From: Ligustrum vulgare
Taxonomy: Eukaryota > Streptophyta > Magnoliopsida > Lamiales > Oleaceae
Direction: 5' to 3'
DNA length: 64,000 nucleotides
Assembly (NCBI GenBank): GCA_963555705.1
Contig: OY743177.1
Span: 744,001 to 808,000, forward strand
Of this stretch, positions 1 to 12,327 are shown piece by piece. Numbering within the stretch: position 1 is the first letter of the stretch; each line of letters begins with the position of its first letter. The notes beneath the pieces are model-generated. The model did no database searches. It worked only from the letters and a program-made list of their open reading frames with translations, and was not told the origin of the DNA. Position numbers and translations under genes: made by a program.

Positions 1-336
1 AAGAAATTTAAACACCGAATCCATTGAAGAAATGTGCTTTTCATAGATAATTGAAAAAATACTTCAAAAATTACATATAACCCTAACAAAATTAAATAAT
101 GAACAACGAAAGAACGATAATTTTGATATATTTGATATGAATATGATTTACGTATGCTTAGAATAACATGTTGAAAAGAGTGCTGCAAAATCATAATATT
201 TCTTTACCTCGAACATCAACAAAAAAAAATAAAATTTATCATTAAATTTTTATCAGTTAGTGAACACACTCATATATATAAGCCTTTAGAGGAAACAAAG
301 GAAAATTAAATCAAATATTAACGATAATACACTTAC

Positions 337-1073
337 AGATATTTGAGAATGCTTAATATCAACCAATGGACTGAATGGCCAAAGCAGCAGAGAAGGTTGC
401 TGAACAAATCGGTAGAGAGGTATCTCTTCCTGTCGCAAATAACCAAAAATATAAATCAATCCAAAAATTCAAAAATTTAATTGTTATACATTCTATAAAC
501 AGATGATTTCTAAAAAGTAATCAGCTAAGCCTTTTAGACTCAATTATCTACAACCTGAAAAAGGAAATATATTACTTTAAAAAGGAAATCAAATGCAGAT
601 CTAACCTTGGCTACAATTTTATATGTCTAATTGAAAATCAAGAACAAGGAAACAGTGGGGAAATTCAGTCAAAGAAAAATATGTAGTTAAAATGGTTTTA
701 TTAAATCCTTAACGACCACTGGATTAATTGGCCCAAGTGACATCACATGTTGATGAATAAATCTGTCAAAAGGCATGTCCCTCTGTTGCAAAAAAAAAAA
801 TCAAAAAGACATATATGGTTAATTAATTAGTAATATTTACCATAAGGAAGAGGATCTGTTCCTTTGGTTTTTTCATCTAGAAAAAATTAGTGACATATAC
901 CACAGGAAAAAAAATTTACAAAAGAAAGAAGATCTGTACGTAACCTGAGTTATGCATTTGAAAAGGGAAGCATTAAGCAAATGCTTCCTGTTTATGTAAA
1001 GCGAGACTTGCCCTAGGGTTTTCACAGATTTTACTAGGGCTTGTGTCTCAGATTCTATATTTCTAGTGTCCAT
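337..1073 (-). CDS. Putative small host gene, split, product not recognised
   Basis: Several pieces with good plant splice signals line up on the minus strand. Exon 1 runs from the ATG at 1073 to 945 (43 codons, starting MDTRNIESETQALVKSV) and ends at CAG|GTTACG. A 36-nt exon near 832-870 (ATG...CTTATG) lies between TTTTTTCTAG and GTAAAT. A third piece near 695-780 follows TTTTTGCAACAG, reads RDMPFDRFIHQHVMSLG and reaches a TAA. A further open 93-nt exon, 429-337, follows TTTGCGACAG, reads EEIPLYRFVQQPSLLL and ends at GTAAGT. The leader at 1074-1300 is TC-rich, as in many plant 5' UTRs. All joins keep phase 0. I do not recognise the protein, and the 3' end may lie left of the window. The exon calls are seen in the sequence; that this is one expressed gene is inference. 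An LTR retrotransposon is inserted about 400 bp upstream of the ATG. Confidence 0.4.
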
Positions 1074-1479
1074 TTTAGCTCAAGATCCGTACACAGATGC
1101 CTTGAAATGACGAACTAAGGTAAAGACAAGGATGAGTTAAGCACGAGAAAAATGAGAGAAAGATGTAGGGTGTGCGCGAGTGATATATGTAGTATGTGAG
1201 TGATATAGAGAGAGTCTGAGACAATATGAGAGAGAGGGAGAGAGAGATTTTGGGGTTGGGCGGGTGGTGGACGGGGTTAGGTTGATGGGAAGGATGCAAG
1301 ATTCAAGTTATCCACCTGAGATCGTTGTCCAAATAAAAAAGAAAATTTCACAGCAAATAAAGTTTGTCATCATAGAAAGAGGCAAAGAATGGTTGTCCGC
1401 TAACTCTAGCTAGCCCCTGTTCTAAAATTCAGAATTTTATAGTAAATTTTGGTAAAAGTTATTTGAAATAATTTAAATT

Positions 1480-2232
1480 TGTTGGTAAAAAGTTAACGTG
1501 AATAATTATATTCTAATAACGTACCTTTTACATGCATAAAGTTAGACAGAATTTCGATTTACCAAAATCGAATATATGAAGTAGAAAACCAAAAATGCAT
1601 GAATAAAAATTTGGCCGACGCAAAAGTTGGACTCTTTGTCCTTAAGACGATAATACACCGTATGGGTGCTAACGGTTTTTCGACATTTGTCTTCCAAGAT
1701 ACAACAACCACGTCTCGCAATAGGAGCACTCCAAATATTGTGTAGACCAACGAACCTTACTTATGTTTTGAACTCTCTTCACATGAAACTTGACTCCAAA
1801 TAGATGAAAAATTATTTTGGAAGTGAACATGCATATCATAATGCATACATGCATATCATATTATTTTGAAATGAAAAGTGAATGAATTGATAAATGATTC
1901 AATTGATGAATGAATTAAAATCCAAGAATATGAGATCTATTTATAATAGTTGGAAAGTTGTGTTCCAAAAGACACAACTCTTTCAAGAGATACATCTTTT
2001 CAAATTTGTCTCTAATTGAAAAGACACAGCTATTGGAAAATAATAATTTCAAAAGTCACAATATTTTATATGAAAAGACACATCTTTTCATTTAAATTAA
2101 TTCTAAAATATTTTATAATATTCTACTAATTTTCCAACAATGCCACATTTTTAAGTGGCTTAATTTTTCATTCACTACTAATGGTTCCACTTAAATAATC
2201 ACATAAATTGGTAAAAATCAATTTTTTCAACA
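1480..2232 (-). repeat. LTR (3' copy) of the split LTR retrotransposon
   Basis: This 753-bp LTR is preceded by AAATT. It shares long stretches with 14006-14743, including the blocks around GTTAACGTG, CTTAAGACGATAATAC and AATGGTTYC. It carries extra ATGCATACATGCATATCAT-type sequence near 1830-1855 that the other copy lacks. Confidence 0.8.
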
Positions 2233-3684
2233 ATCTCACTCATGAATGAAAACTAATGTAAAGACTATGCAGACACTGAAGAGAGTACGTACGGAAAGCT
2301 ATTGCATCAGGAGAGGTAGCTTTTGGCTTTTAACTTGCCTTAGTGAAATACGATCGGAGTTACTTAGCTAATCAGTGAACATGATGTCTTGAACTGTTCA
2401 GCCATTGGTGTAAACTAAGATAATAGTATTCACACAATATCTTCCTTAACACTTTCGGTTCTCACGGTTGTGTTCATTTTGGCCCTGAACCACTCTTGGA
2501 TTCATAAGTGTTTTAGAGAATTCAAGCCTTGAAACATTCTCTTAGAAGCGACCCCACTTCTCACTTATATAGGTGATCTCCTACTAGGAGTAGTCTACCC
2601 CACCCACTTGATTTATCCAAGATATAGGAATCAGTAAAAGCTAAGCTTAACCTAGATACTCTGCAGAGAGCACTTTAGTTTGTTCATAGGAATGGGTAGG
2701 AATTTAATTCTAAGTGCTTAACTGAATCTTCGTAACTTAGTTGTCTCATTGAACCAAGTTCTTGGGATCTCCAATCAGCCTGGTTGACTTATCATTACAA
2801 AGATTACATGCGTAGTAGGCTTTAATCCCATCCCCTTTGATCAACAGTTTAATGATCTCTTGGTAAGCTTTTCGATATAGTGGATCCACAAAATAATACC
2901 ATTTGAGATCAACTGCAATACAAGATGATCTATACCGTTTGAGACAAAATTAATCAATGTAGCAGGTACAGACTTGTCACTTTTGGAACTCTGAAGTCAA
3001 CATGCTTCTCTCGCTTTAGTTGAAGCTTCATTAAAATTATCCGTAACCCCCACAAGTGTAGGATATCGAATAAATAAGCTTCCAAATTTCTTGAAATAAA
3101 ATACTTATTTCTCACTTTGTCTAAAGCTTCAGTTCCAAAAATTCATCTTCAAATTCATAATGATTTCTAATATTTTCAAATACCGCACTAGCATAGTAAA
3201 CACATTTACTAGTGGATATAAACCTTGCAATGGACGTCCATGTCACAATATGGTACCAACAAATTTTCCCGAACTAGTGCAGTTCAAAAATGTTCAAAAT
3301 CTCGTTATTATAATTTAAAGAAAGCAAGGCCACCCTCACACATCACGGGTAGTCCCAAGTTCAAGTTTTGATATATACTCGAACAATAACTCGACACGAT
3401 TGAGATAAGAATTGAAATCCAACACTATATGGATTAAATCTTAAAATCAAGAACTTTAAGGACTAGGTTTTAAGGCCAAAGTTGCAAATTCGAGGACCTT
3501 GAGTACTCAATATGCAATTAAATTCTTAGTGTAAAATTGTAACTCAAGTCCCTAGGCCTATTAAATTTCCAATTACAAGTCCTTTTCATCAAATCACCAA
3601 AGTTTCTTAACCAGTGGATTCTTCAATCTTTGGTAATGATATTCAATTTAAGTCATTGAATCATTATCATTACAACTTACGAAT
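2233..3684 (-). other. Internal, non-coding part of the LTR retrotransposon (3' side)
   Basis: No open frame longer than chance and no retroelement protein motif is visible on either strand. The stretch ends at the CACTA insertion, whose ATT target duplication is at 3685-3687. Its structured middle part (about 2440-2900) looks like the conserved non-coding interior of a LARD-type element; that is inference. Confidence 0.5.
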
Positions 3685-3687
3685 ATT

Positions 3688-3985
3688 CACTAGTACAGAA
3701 ACGGCTATTCGCGTCGGTTGTAAAGGGATATTCGCGTCGGTTGTAGCAGCGACGCCTATGGAAGCGAAGCACAATGTTCAGAGTTTAGGCGTCGGTTGTG
3801 AACCGATGCGTAAAACAACAAAAGGTGTCGGTTGTAGGGGCACAACCGACGCCTAAAACATACCAAAAGGCATCGGTTGTAGGGGCACAACCGACGCCTA
3901 AAATAACTATGGGCGTCGGTTGTGCCCCTATGAGTGCATTTTATTGCATCGGTTAAAGGACATAACCGACGCCTTTTATTGATCT
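3688..3985. repeat. Left subterminal repeat array of CACTA copy 1
   Basis: About a dozen copies of GCGTCGGTT or its complement occur in both orientations, several as close inverted pairs (GTCGGTTGTAGGGGCACAACCGAC type) that could form hairpins. In En/Spm such repeats bind TNPA; the same role here is inference. Confidence 0.85.
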
Positions 3986-4087
3986 AACCCACCGCCAAAC
4001 GTCCTATACACGCGCGCACACACACAACTGTATATTATATTTTGTTCACATTGTACATCCCATCAATAATCAACAATCATCAATCAA

Positions 4088-4119
<32 letters not shown>

Positions 4120-4210
4120 GAAATGCATAACAAAATTAAATAACTCAACAAATAGAATTTTAAATTAATTTGTCAACAAATTTGTACATACATAACATTA
4201 AAAATCAAAA

Positions 4211-4500
4211 TTATACACAGTTTTTGACAAAGTATTGAGCCCATAAATTTCGAACCTCGTCGATTTCCTCCATTGAGAAAAATTCCTGAAATGCCTAAAA
4301 ACAATTAAAAAGAATTAATAATTATTATGTTTATAAAATAGAAATCGTATAAATAACTTATACCTTGTCTAGAGAAGTAAATTGAGAATGAGCCGTGACT
4401 ATCTCCAACATGTTTCTCATAACATAGTAGCCACACTCATCTCCTCCAGGTTGTTGAGGACACTGAAATTTGAACCTTTAAAATCAATATCTAATGAAAG

Positions 4501-4541
<41 letters not shown>

Positions 4542-7500
4542 CAAAGATTTGAAAAACTTGGAAAGCTTAGCTAGTTTTCATACCGAAATTTTTTTCCAAT
4601 TTACATTGGAATGTGTCCTCTGGCCTTCTAATGACCAAAATGCTCGGAAAGCCCTAAAATATCGATGGATATCATGAATAAGTTATAGAGATAATAATGA
4701 AACGCAAAAATCCTAAATTTTTTTTGACAGAGTCTCCCCTAAAAATTGAACTTATCCAACCTGTAAAGTGACCTATTATTGAAAACTATCCTAACAACTA
4801 TCATAATCACAACATATACACATCAATTTCACATCAAATTCTCCACGATTATTCTATGAAACTAGCCCAACTTATATATCAACCTTGCACTAAACTAAAA
4901 ACCATGAACAATGCAATAATTACTTACATATTCAATGAAGGCTTGATTTCTATGGTACGCTTACAAGATTGAACTGAATCTATGAAGTACACCTTGTTGG
5001 CTTCGTAACATATCACAAGCAACATCCAATGATTCCTACGTATTATGAACGTGTAAATACACATTGAAATGTCTAATGGTTCAAATTTTAAGTAAAAATG
5101 TTCTTACTCCTTGAAGTACGGCGCTAAAATGAATTTCTTAGATCTCAGTGCTGTCATTGCTTCAACCATGTAACTCACAACACTATCTTCTTGTGTTTTT
5201 ACTCTGATTGACGCAATCTTTGACGGACACATAAATCCAACTGCCTGAACACCAATTTCCTCACACAACCCATGAAGGAACCTAAAAATAATAATCAATG
5301 AATAAAATAAAATGAAAATTTAAATGAGATATATATATATATATATGCATTAAACAGTCTTACATTATGAATACTTGCAAGATAGATATATTCAGCCATC
5401 TCATTGAAAGCAAGTCGGTGATGTCGTCGATTATAACATAAAGACTTTCATCGTCCTTGTGATGAAGCACAGATGCATCTAAAGGCAATTGGATGTAGTC
5501 TGTACCAACAGGCAATGTAAGGATCAGAGTGTGTAGCCGCTTGCAACTATCACCCAGACGTTGTAAAGTTGCATCATCAACGAGCGGGAGTCGTCGGGTA
5601 GATGATATATCAAAACTCTGGGTATTTTTACATTTTCCAATTTTTTTTTACCTTTTTTGTCAACTCTTCCTGCAATTACAGAATTTTTATCATCATAACA
5701 CGTCTAACATAATTTTAAATGTGAGTAAACTCTGAAAGAAACGTCATGTAAATAAAAATTATTATTACCTCTCCTAAGATCACCAAATTTTTAGGCCATT
5801 GACAGAAGCTTCCAATAGCTTCCCCCACCCTATTGTAGTATGGAGATGGCACTGGAAGAAGGGACTCTTCGGCACCTTGTACAACATCATCAACTGACAC
5901 TTTAACATGATCAACCAATAGTTGTTGATGGTGCACAACAATCTCTGGTCCGGATGGAAAAACCATTCCCCTAGCCACTATTTGATTCTCACCATTACAA
6001 CTTACGGCGAGACGACAATGGATCGGCTTCTATTGTTCAACATGATTGAAAGTAAATGTTACCCCTAATAATTGGAATATAATCGATAATATTCAAAAAT
6101 AATTTAACATTAAATACCTCAAGCTCGTCAAATGGATCTGGATTAACTGAGTAGCAACTACTGCGAGTTGGTGGTCGGGGATGTGGAATTATGTCCATTT
6201 CAGCATCAACATTTAAGCCCATGTGTTGGAGGAGAGCTTCGTATTTCTGCTGCATACTGTCGATCTTACTCTGTACCTCTGCTGCATACTCTTTTCTGAC
6301 CCGCTCGGTGATACCAACCTCCACCTCCTTCATGATAATATCCTTAATATCATCTACAGACACAAGTCCACTCGATCGTCTGCTGGCCGCATCAGGTTTT
6401 CCATATACATCCCTCACCGTGACGTAGACACCATATCCCCTAACCCGACCAGGATGATCCTGTTTTCCAAGGGCTTCAGATAAGACGTCGTGGTGTCTCT
6501 TAGGGACAAAGGTCCCTTGAGTTGCTTCCTCAGATTTTTCAATCTGTTTTAAAAAAAAAAATGAAAACTAAATATAGGTACTGAAGTAAAATTTAATTCA
6601 TATTACGAACAAAATTGGGAGGCTATACTTACAATTTTTGCGTAAACCTCCCTTGTTTTTTCATTGGGGATGTAATAAGATCCATCTTCTTTTTTCTTTG
6701 ATCTAACACGCACCCAATCTAAGCTGCGATCATCGCTTAATATGGACGAACTAATTGTCCCACACGAAGAGGCCGAAGACAGTGGGTCTGATAAAAGCCA
6801 CTGTGGCCTCATCCCGGCATAACCAGCGGAGCCTAGAAAATGTGGATGCTCGTTGTGCGACTGGCTTTCCCTGGCCTTTTTGCTTTTTTCCTTGAAAAAA
6901 TAAAGCATCACATTCATTAGTTTTGAACTCAATGATAAGAAATTAATAAGAATCATCACACTACAATTAAATATACCTTGAAAGTCTCAGTTTCACGCTC
7001 TTTCTTGAACTGCTCCCATTTCTCTTCGGTCACGTAATCATATAGCAGAGTAGGTGATGCATATTTTGGGTGCGTATTGTTAATGAAATTATGCACCAAC
7101 CTAGTCTTGAAATCTTTCCATCGCATCCCCGCCACTTTTAAAATAATTTGTTTCCTTTCGTCATCGGGTATGCTGAACTCCTTCTGAAATACAACAATAA
7201 TAAGGGATGTTATACCACGCTAAAAAAAAAATATACAAGATTGATTAATTTTAATATGTTTGAAGTGATCTAATACCTTTATGTCTTCCCAAATCATATC
7301 TTTAAGGCCTTCAGGGACATTATGCCAATCACTAATATTTATATCCACATGAATACGGACCACAGACCCTATATAAGACAGACCTGAACTTCTTCTTATG
7401 GGGTCCGATCGGCCTATTGCGATCATCAAACTCAATAACCTTTACTTCATCCCCCTTCCTCCTCATCTTTCTGCACGTTGTTGGTCCTCTAGTCTTTCTC

Positions 7501-7547
7501 GGTTGACTAATACTCTGATTATCAGATGAACTGGTAGAATCAGCCAT
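4211..7547 (-). CDS. TNPA-position gene with C-terminal Ulp1-like (C48) protease, copy 1, frameshifted
   Basis: Eleven exons can be traced by GT/AG borders and by alignment with the copy at 54242-57567: 7547-7277, 7183-6977, 6890-6633, 6543-6118, 6029-5769, 5669-5364, 5281-5108, 5035-4928, 4653-4584, 4462-4364 and 4294-4211, encoding about 750 residues. The N-terminal half has conserved blocks such as VRIHVDINISDWH, VAGMRWKDFKTRLV and SLDWVRVRSKKKEDGSYYIP, then a charged coiled-coil-like stretch (exon 4). The C-terminal half has the C48 layout: His in ENHWMLLVI, Asp in YFIDS, Cys in QQPGGDECGYYVM. A 4-bp insertion in exon 1 (near 7375) and a 1-bp length difference early in exon 6 (near 5625-5665) break the frame. 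It lies in the position of En/Spm tnpA; DNA binding by the N-terminal half is inference. Confidence 0.8.
4722..4773. repeat. Stem-loop module (left copy) in CACTA copy 1
   Basis: The sequence TTTGACAGAGTCTCCCCTA then AAAATTGAACTTATCCAACCTGTAAAG matches five other copies in the window. The arms CCCCTA...TTG and CAA...TA(G)GGG can pair in the better preserved copies. It lies in the intron between exons 8 and 9 of the protease gene. Confidence 0.6.
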
Positions 7548-7720
7548 GACTTTCACGGGACTGTGCACGTATCTGCGTATATAAATAAACAAAAATATAT
7601 AAACAAGTTAGTAAGAATAAATAAAGCATATATAAAGAATATTAACAATGAGTAGAGCACATATGAACAAAATTAAAAAGTACTAAGTATGAAAGTAAAC
7701 AATCTTACACAATTAATTAA
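7548..7720 (-). promoter_or_regulatory. Intergenic region with splice acceptor for the Ulp1-domain gene
   Basis: Only 173 bp separate the TNP2 stop from the next ATG. On the minus strand an acceptor TTTATATACGCAG sits at 7573-7574, 25 nt before the ATG. The 5.47-kb copy has an acceptor (CATATGTGCAG) at the matching place. This favours splicing from a common upstream leader rather than a separate promoter, as in En/Spm. Confidence 0.5.
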
Positions 7721-10700
7721 TCACGAGCGATAGTCAACCCACAATCCTTCTTCATGATCCTCACGCATGTAATTTGTGTCAAGATTATCTTCCCCTATAA
7801 TCGCATCTGGTTGTATACGAACTGAAAATGGAGGAGTTTTGTCAAAATGATCGTACTCTTCTTCATCCACCACATCACCAATGCCAACAATATGTCTCTT
7901 GCCCTGAAGGACAACTGACCACTTAGTATTGGCAGGATCAAGAACGTAAAATATCTGTTTTGCTTGTGATGCTAGTATGCATGGCTCATCAAGATAACCC
8001 AACGGACCAAAATCCACCAAAGTGAAGCCTAATTCATCCACCCGAACACCCCGTCGATTATCAACCCATTTACATCGAAAGAGAGGAAACTTGAACTCCC
8101 TGTAATCAAGTTCCCAAATATCTTCTATGACACCATAATAAGACATTACAGCTTCTATTGGGCTAGTATCTTTGGCACTGGAAAAATCTTTTGACATTGC
8201 TACTTGAGTTACTCCACTATTTTGCATCGTGCTCTTATCATCTTGACGTTTTGTATAAAATGTATACCCATTAATGCCATATGCTTCATAAGACCTCAAA
8301 AGCATGCCAGGGCCGTACGCTAACCACTTTATAGTTTCAGAAATTTTATTTGGCATTTGTGATAATTCTTGCATCACTCTATCTTTGAACCATTTTGCAA
8401 ATGAGCGATTATGTTGATTAGTAACCCACATTTCAACTTTTGAAGGATTCTGCCGCCTTAAAATGGACATGTGCTCGTCCAAATATGGATGAACCTCAGT
8501 AACGTGTTGCAAGACAAGGAGGTGTGCTTTGTCTCGCAATTCAACACTGGGCACAATTGTTTGGCATCCAATAGTACCTTTACCTTTTAGTCTTACCTCG
8601 TGACAAGATTTAGGAATACCGATAGCATCAATATCATCCAAGTAATCAGTACAAAATTCAATAACCTCCTCAGCAGCATAACCTTCAATGATACTAGCTT
8701 CTGGTCGAAATCTATTTCTCACATATCCTTTTAATATACCCATGTATCTCTCAAATGGATACATATACCTCAAGAAAACTGGACCACAAATCTTAATTTC
8801 TCTCACCAAGTGAACAAGTAAGTGCACCATAATGTCAAAAAATGATGGAGGAAAATACATTTCAAATTGACATAGAGTGATAACAATATCAGCCTGCAAA
8901 TTATCCAACGCCTCTGGATCAACAACTTTACTACAAATTGCATTGAAAAAAAAAAAGCAAAGTTTTATAATGACATTTCTAACATGTTTTGGGAGTATGC
9001 CACGAACTGCAACTGGTAACAAGTGTTGCATTAAGACATGACAGTCATGAGACTTCATACCAACCAATTTCAAGTCCTTCATCGACACAAGACTTTTTAT
9101 GTTCGATGAGTATCCAGATGGAACCTTAACAGAATTTAGGCACTTACAAAAACTTGTTTTCTCCTTTCTAGACAAAGTGTAACAAGCTGGAGGTAAATAG
9201 GTACGCTTTTCCAACTCTTGGGGTGCTAACTTATCTCGTATTCCCATTTCTACCATGTCTTTTCTAACTTTGATACCATCTTTTGTTTTTCCTTGAATGA
9301 TCAATAATGTCCCGATGACACTATCACATACATTTTTCTCCACATGCATTACATCAAGACAATGCCTTACCTGTAAGTGTTCCCAATAGGGTAGATCCCA
9401 AAATATGGATCTCTTCTTCCAAAGACTCTTCTGAGGAGGTTTAAAAGGTTTGCCAAACACGACATCAATATTTTTAACTCGTTGATAAACCTCTTTTCCT
9501 GTTAACGGTAAGCGGGAAACTCGAGTCTCGACTTTTCCATTGAAGGGCTTTTTCTTCTTTCGATAAGGGTGATGAACAGGGAGAAATATGCGATGACTCA
9601 TATACACATTTTTCTTACAGTTTTTCAACCAAAAATCAACTGTATCTTCTTCACAAATAGGACATGCTTTAGCTCCTTTGTTAGTATAACCCGACAAGTT
9701 ACCATAAGCTGGAAAATCATTTATGGTGCAAAATATCATAGCACGTAATGTGAAATTCATTTTGCTATGTGCATCAAATGCCAACACACCTTCATTCCAC
9801 AACAGTCTTAAATCTTCAATTAGGGGCGCTAGGTAAACATCTATGTCATTTCCCGGTTGTTTAGGCCCTAAAATTAGCAACGACAACATGATGTACTTGC
9901 GCTTCATACATAACCAAGGAGGAAGATTGTAATTCACCAAAAGAACCGGCCAAGTACTATGTCGACTACTCATGCTACCGTGCGGGTTCATCCCGTCTGT
10001 ACATAGTCCAAGCCTAAGATTCCTATCTTCCCCACCAAATTCAGGAAACATCCTATTAATGGTCCACCATTGAGGAGAATCCCCCGGGTGTCTTAGCTTT
10101 CCATCTTCTTTCCTCCCTTCGGCATGCCACCGCATGTTCTTTGCATCCTTTGCATTGGCAAACAAGCGTTTAAATCTTGGTATTACGGGTAGATACCATA
10201 ACACCTTTGCTGGAGATCCTTTCTTATCCTCCCAATTATCATTTCCTTCCTTTCGCTTATACTTCGATGCCCCACATTTTGGACACAGGTGCAATTCCTT
10301 ATACTCATTCCGATACAATACACAATCATTTGGACATGCATGTATCCTCTCGATCTCCATACCCATCGGGCATAACATTTTCTTTGCCTCGTAAATTGAA
10401 CAAGGAAGCTCGTTATCCTCCGGAAGCATCTCTCGTAAAAGTTCCAATAAAGCCGTGAAACTCCTATCAGTCCACCTATTCTTCGCTTTCAAGTTATACA
10501 ACTTGAACACAGCAGACAATTTTGTGAATTTCTTACAACCAGAAAATAAAGATTTTTCAGAATCATTAAACAAGCTATCGAAAATATGAGGCTTTTCGAT
10601 GAAATCCTCTTGTATGTCACGCAGCATTTCATCTATCCGATCATTATCCATATCATTCTCATCATTATCCACATTATTCTCCTCCTGATCAACCTTATCA

Positions 10701-10963
10701 TCACCGGTGCTCGTCCTAGGAAGTATACTCTGATCGTGCCATATCCACCGTGTATAACCTTCCTTAAACCCACGACGAATCAAATGACTCTTCACTTGCT
10801 CAAAGCTACGAAATTTTCTCAGATTCTTACAATCAAAACAAGGACATAAAAGCATTTCTTCACCTTCTTTTATTTTGTTTTCCTCAGCACGTTTCATAAA
10901 TTCTTCAACCCCTTTCACATATTCATTTGTATTACGTCTCCCATACATCCAACCCCGATCCAT
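7721..10963 (-). CDS. TNP2: TNP2-type CACTA transposase, complete single ORF
   Basis: This is an uninterrupted 1080-residue reading frame, the usual size for plant CACTA transposases. It starts MDRGWMYGRR with the transposase-associated zinc-binding domain (about residues 3-77; CPCFDCKN and HLIRRGFKEGYTRWIWH). The Tnp2/transposase_21 core follows (about 190-600), with LGLCTDGMNPHG, TINDFPAYGNLSGY and KACPIC blocks whose acidic residues are conserved in the family. A DUF4218-like part (about 630-760; MKSHDCHVLMQHLLPV, PFERYMGILKGYVRN) and a DUF4216-like part near 940-1010 (FPLFRCKWVDNRRGVRVDE) complete it. The enzyme should bind element ends and cut and rejoin DNA in the nucleus. The start is supported by an acceptor (TTTATTAG) just before the ATG and by the same ATG context in the 6.06-kb copy. 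Confidence 0.93.
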   Translation of the reverse strand: MDRGWMYGRRNTNEYVKGVEEFMKRAEENKIKEGEEMLLCPCFDCKNLRKFRSFEQVKSHLIRRGFKEGYTRWIWHDQSILPRTSTGDDKVDQEENNVDNDENDMDNDRIDEMLRDIQEDFIEKPHIFDSLFNDSEKSLFSGCKKFTKLSAVFKLYNLKAKNRWTDRSFTALLELLREMLPEDNELPCSIYEAKKMLCPMGMEIERIHACPNDCVLYRNEYKELHLCPKCGASKYKRKEGNDNWEDKKGSPAKVLWYLPVIPRFKRLFANAKDAKNMRWHAEGRKEDGKLRHPGDSPQWWTINRMFPEFGGEDRNLRLGLCTDGMNPHGSMSSRHSTWPVLLVNYNLPPWLCMKRKYIMLSLLILGPKQPGNDIDVYLAPLIEDLRLLWNEGVLAFDAHSKMNFTLRAMIFCTINDFPAYGNLSGYTNKGAKACPICEEDTVDFWLKNCKKNVYMSHRIFLPVHHPYRKKKKPFNGKVETRVSRLPLTGKEVYQRVKNIDVVFGKPFKPPQKSLWKKRSIFWDLPYWEHLQVRHCLDVMHVEKNVCDSVIGTLLIIQGKTKDGIKVRKDMVEMGIRDKLAPQELEKRTYLPPACYTLSRKEKTSFCKCLNSVKVPSGYSSNIKSLVSMKDLKLVGMKSHDCHVLMQHLLPVAVRGILPKHVRNVIIKLCFFFFNAICSKVVDPEALDNLQADIVITLCQFEMYFPPSFFDIMVHLLVHLVREIKICGPVFLRYMYPFERYMGILKGYVRNRFRPEASIIEGYAAEEVIEFCTDYLDDIDAIGIPKSCHEVRLKGKGTIGCQTIVPSVELRDKAHLLVLQHVTEVHPYLDEHMSILRRQNPSKVEMWVTNQHNRSFAKWFKDRVMQELSQMPNKISETIKWLAYGPGMLLRSYEAYGINGYTFYTKRQDDKSTMQNSGVTQVAMSKDFSSAKDTSPIEAVMSYYGVIEDIWELDYREFKFPLFRCKWVDNRRGVRVDELGFTLVDFGPLGYLDEPCILASQAKQIFYVLDPANTKWSVVLQGKRHIVGIGDVVDEEEYDHFDKTPPFSVRIQPDAIIGEDNLDTNYMREDHEEGLWVDYRS

Positions 10964-12327
10964 ATCTAATAAACCTATATATAAAGATATTCACCACATG
11001 TTAAAACAAATGAAATCGCCATAATTTATTATTTTCATATTTTATTTATAAATTCCTACATAAATTTTGACAGAATCTCCCCTATAAATTGGACTTAGCC
11101 AACCTGTAAGGGGAATCAAAATACCATAATAAAACTAAAATAGTCAACCTCAACATATTCAAAACTCAAAAAAAATTCCCAATCAAACTTCAACATTATC
11201 ATCTATTCTAAAATATTCAACCTCAACATGTTAAAAACTCAAACCTTTTTAGCCTCTTAAGTATTCACTATATATGCTCATATCTCCAAATCATTACAAC
11301 ATAATCATCTCAACTCACCAAAACATCCAACAAGTACAAAACATTTCAAATAATTCATTTGTAAATACCTCACAATCATTACTTATCCGTAACTTCGAAA
11401 ATCAAATAAATTTTTTTAACATTCTACAATTTCAATAAAACTCTAATAATTGAAAATTTGAATTTATACATCTACTTACTCAAAATCAATAATCTACATT
11501 AACATTCAAACTAGAGTAATAAATTCATTTAAATCAATCAACATATTAAATCATAAATAATAAATTCAATTATAACCTAAAGAAATGAAGAAACTAGTTT
11601 AAACTTAAAATATGAAAATGTGTGGGTTGTATGTATTGAAGCTTGTATATACACATTTGATGAAAAATCATAAAAAACTACTGATTTTATTATATTAATA
11701 AAATTATTTTATACTGATTTAATTTTAAATTTTAGAAAAACATTACAAAGTTTATAAATATCATCACCCAAAGAGACATCCTTTAAAGAAACACATTTGA
11801 TGAAAAATCATAAAAGAAAATAGTATATAGAACATGCATTACATAAACGGCAATTTTATTGCCACTACATTTTAATTAATACACCACATTTAAAATATGT
11901 TTTTAATAAATACACCACGACAAATTTACAATCACAACATTAACTCAATAAAAACAAATGAAATAATAAATAAAAAAATCCACATTGTGGTATCTCATCC
12001 ACAAAATCACCCCACTAAATTCCAAAATTCACTGTTATCAATTTATTGATCTACTATCATCTTCTTTGGGCCAACATAACCTCATCCCCTAACCCCGTGC
12101 TCTATCCCAAAATTTAGATTCCAGGCAAAGCCATGGAGTAATGTTCCAAATTTATAATAGTACACATAAATTTTCATTCAATTTTTAAGTCTAATTTGCA
12201 CAGAAATTCCTTACTTTATGGCCTAAGATGCTTGAGTTCAATTCTCCACTCATCAATTTGATAAAACCAGTAAAAAGCAAATGTTCAAAAAAAAAAAAAA
12301 AAGAAAAAAAAAACGAAAACTACTTAC
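10964..12327 (-). other. Long leader intron region of CACTA copy 1
   Basis: This AT-rich stretch lies between the TNP2 start and the GC-rich leader exon. Nothing coding is visible. It is bounded on the minus strand by a donor GCG|GTAAGTA at 12327 and an acceptor before the TNP2 ATG. The stem-loop module (right copy) is at 11065-11115. A stretch near 11870-11930 with ACACCACA-type sequence resembles the ends of the MULE-like elements found elsewhere in the window. Confidence 0.5.
11065..11116. repeat. Stem-loop module (right copy) in CACTA copy 1
   Basis: TTTTGACAGAATCTCCCCTA followed by TAAATTGGACTTAGCCAACC and TGTAAGGGG. CCCCT pairs with AGGGG, and TTGG with CCAA around an ACTTAG loop. It lies upstream of the TNP2 start on the transcribed strand. 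Confidence 0.6.

Noticed and set aside
3614..3856. 80-codon open frame at the left end of CACTA copy 1
   Set aside because: It is made of subterminal repeat units and spans the transposon border.
4722..4773. Stem-loop module as a hammerhead ribozyme
   Set aside because: The conserved CTGATGA and GAAA core of hammerheads is absent on both strands.
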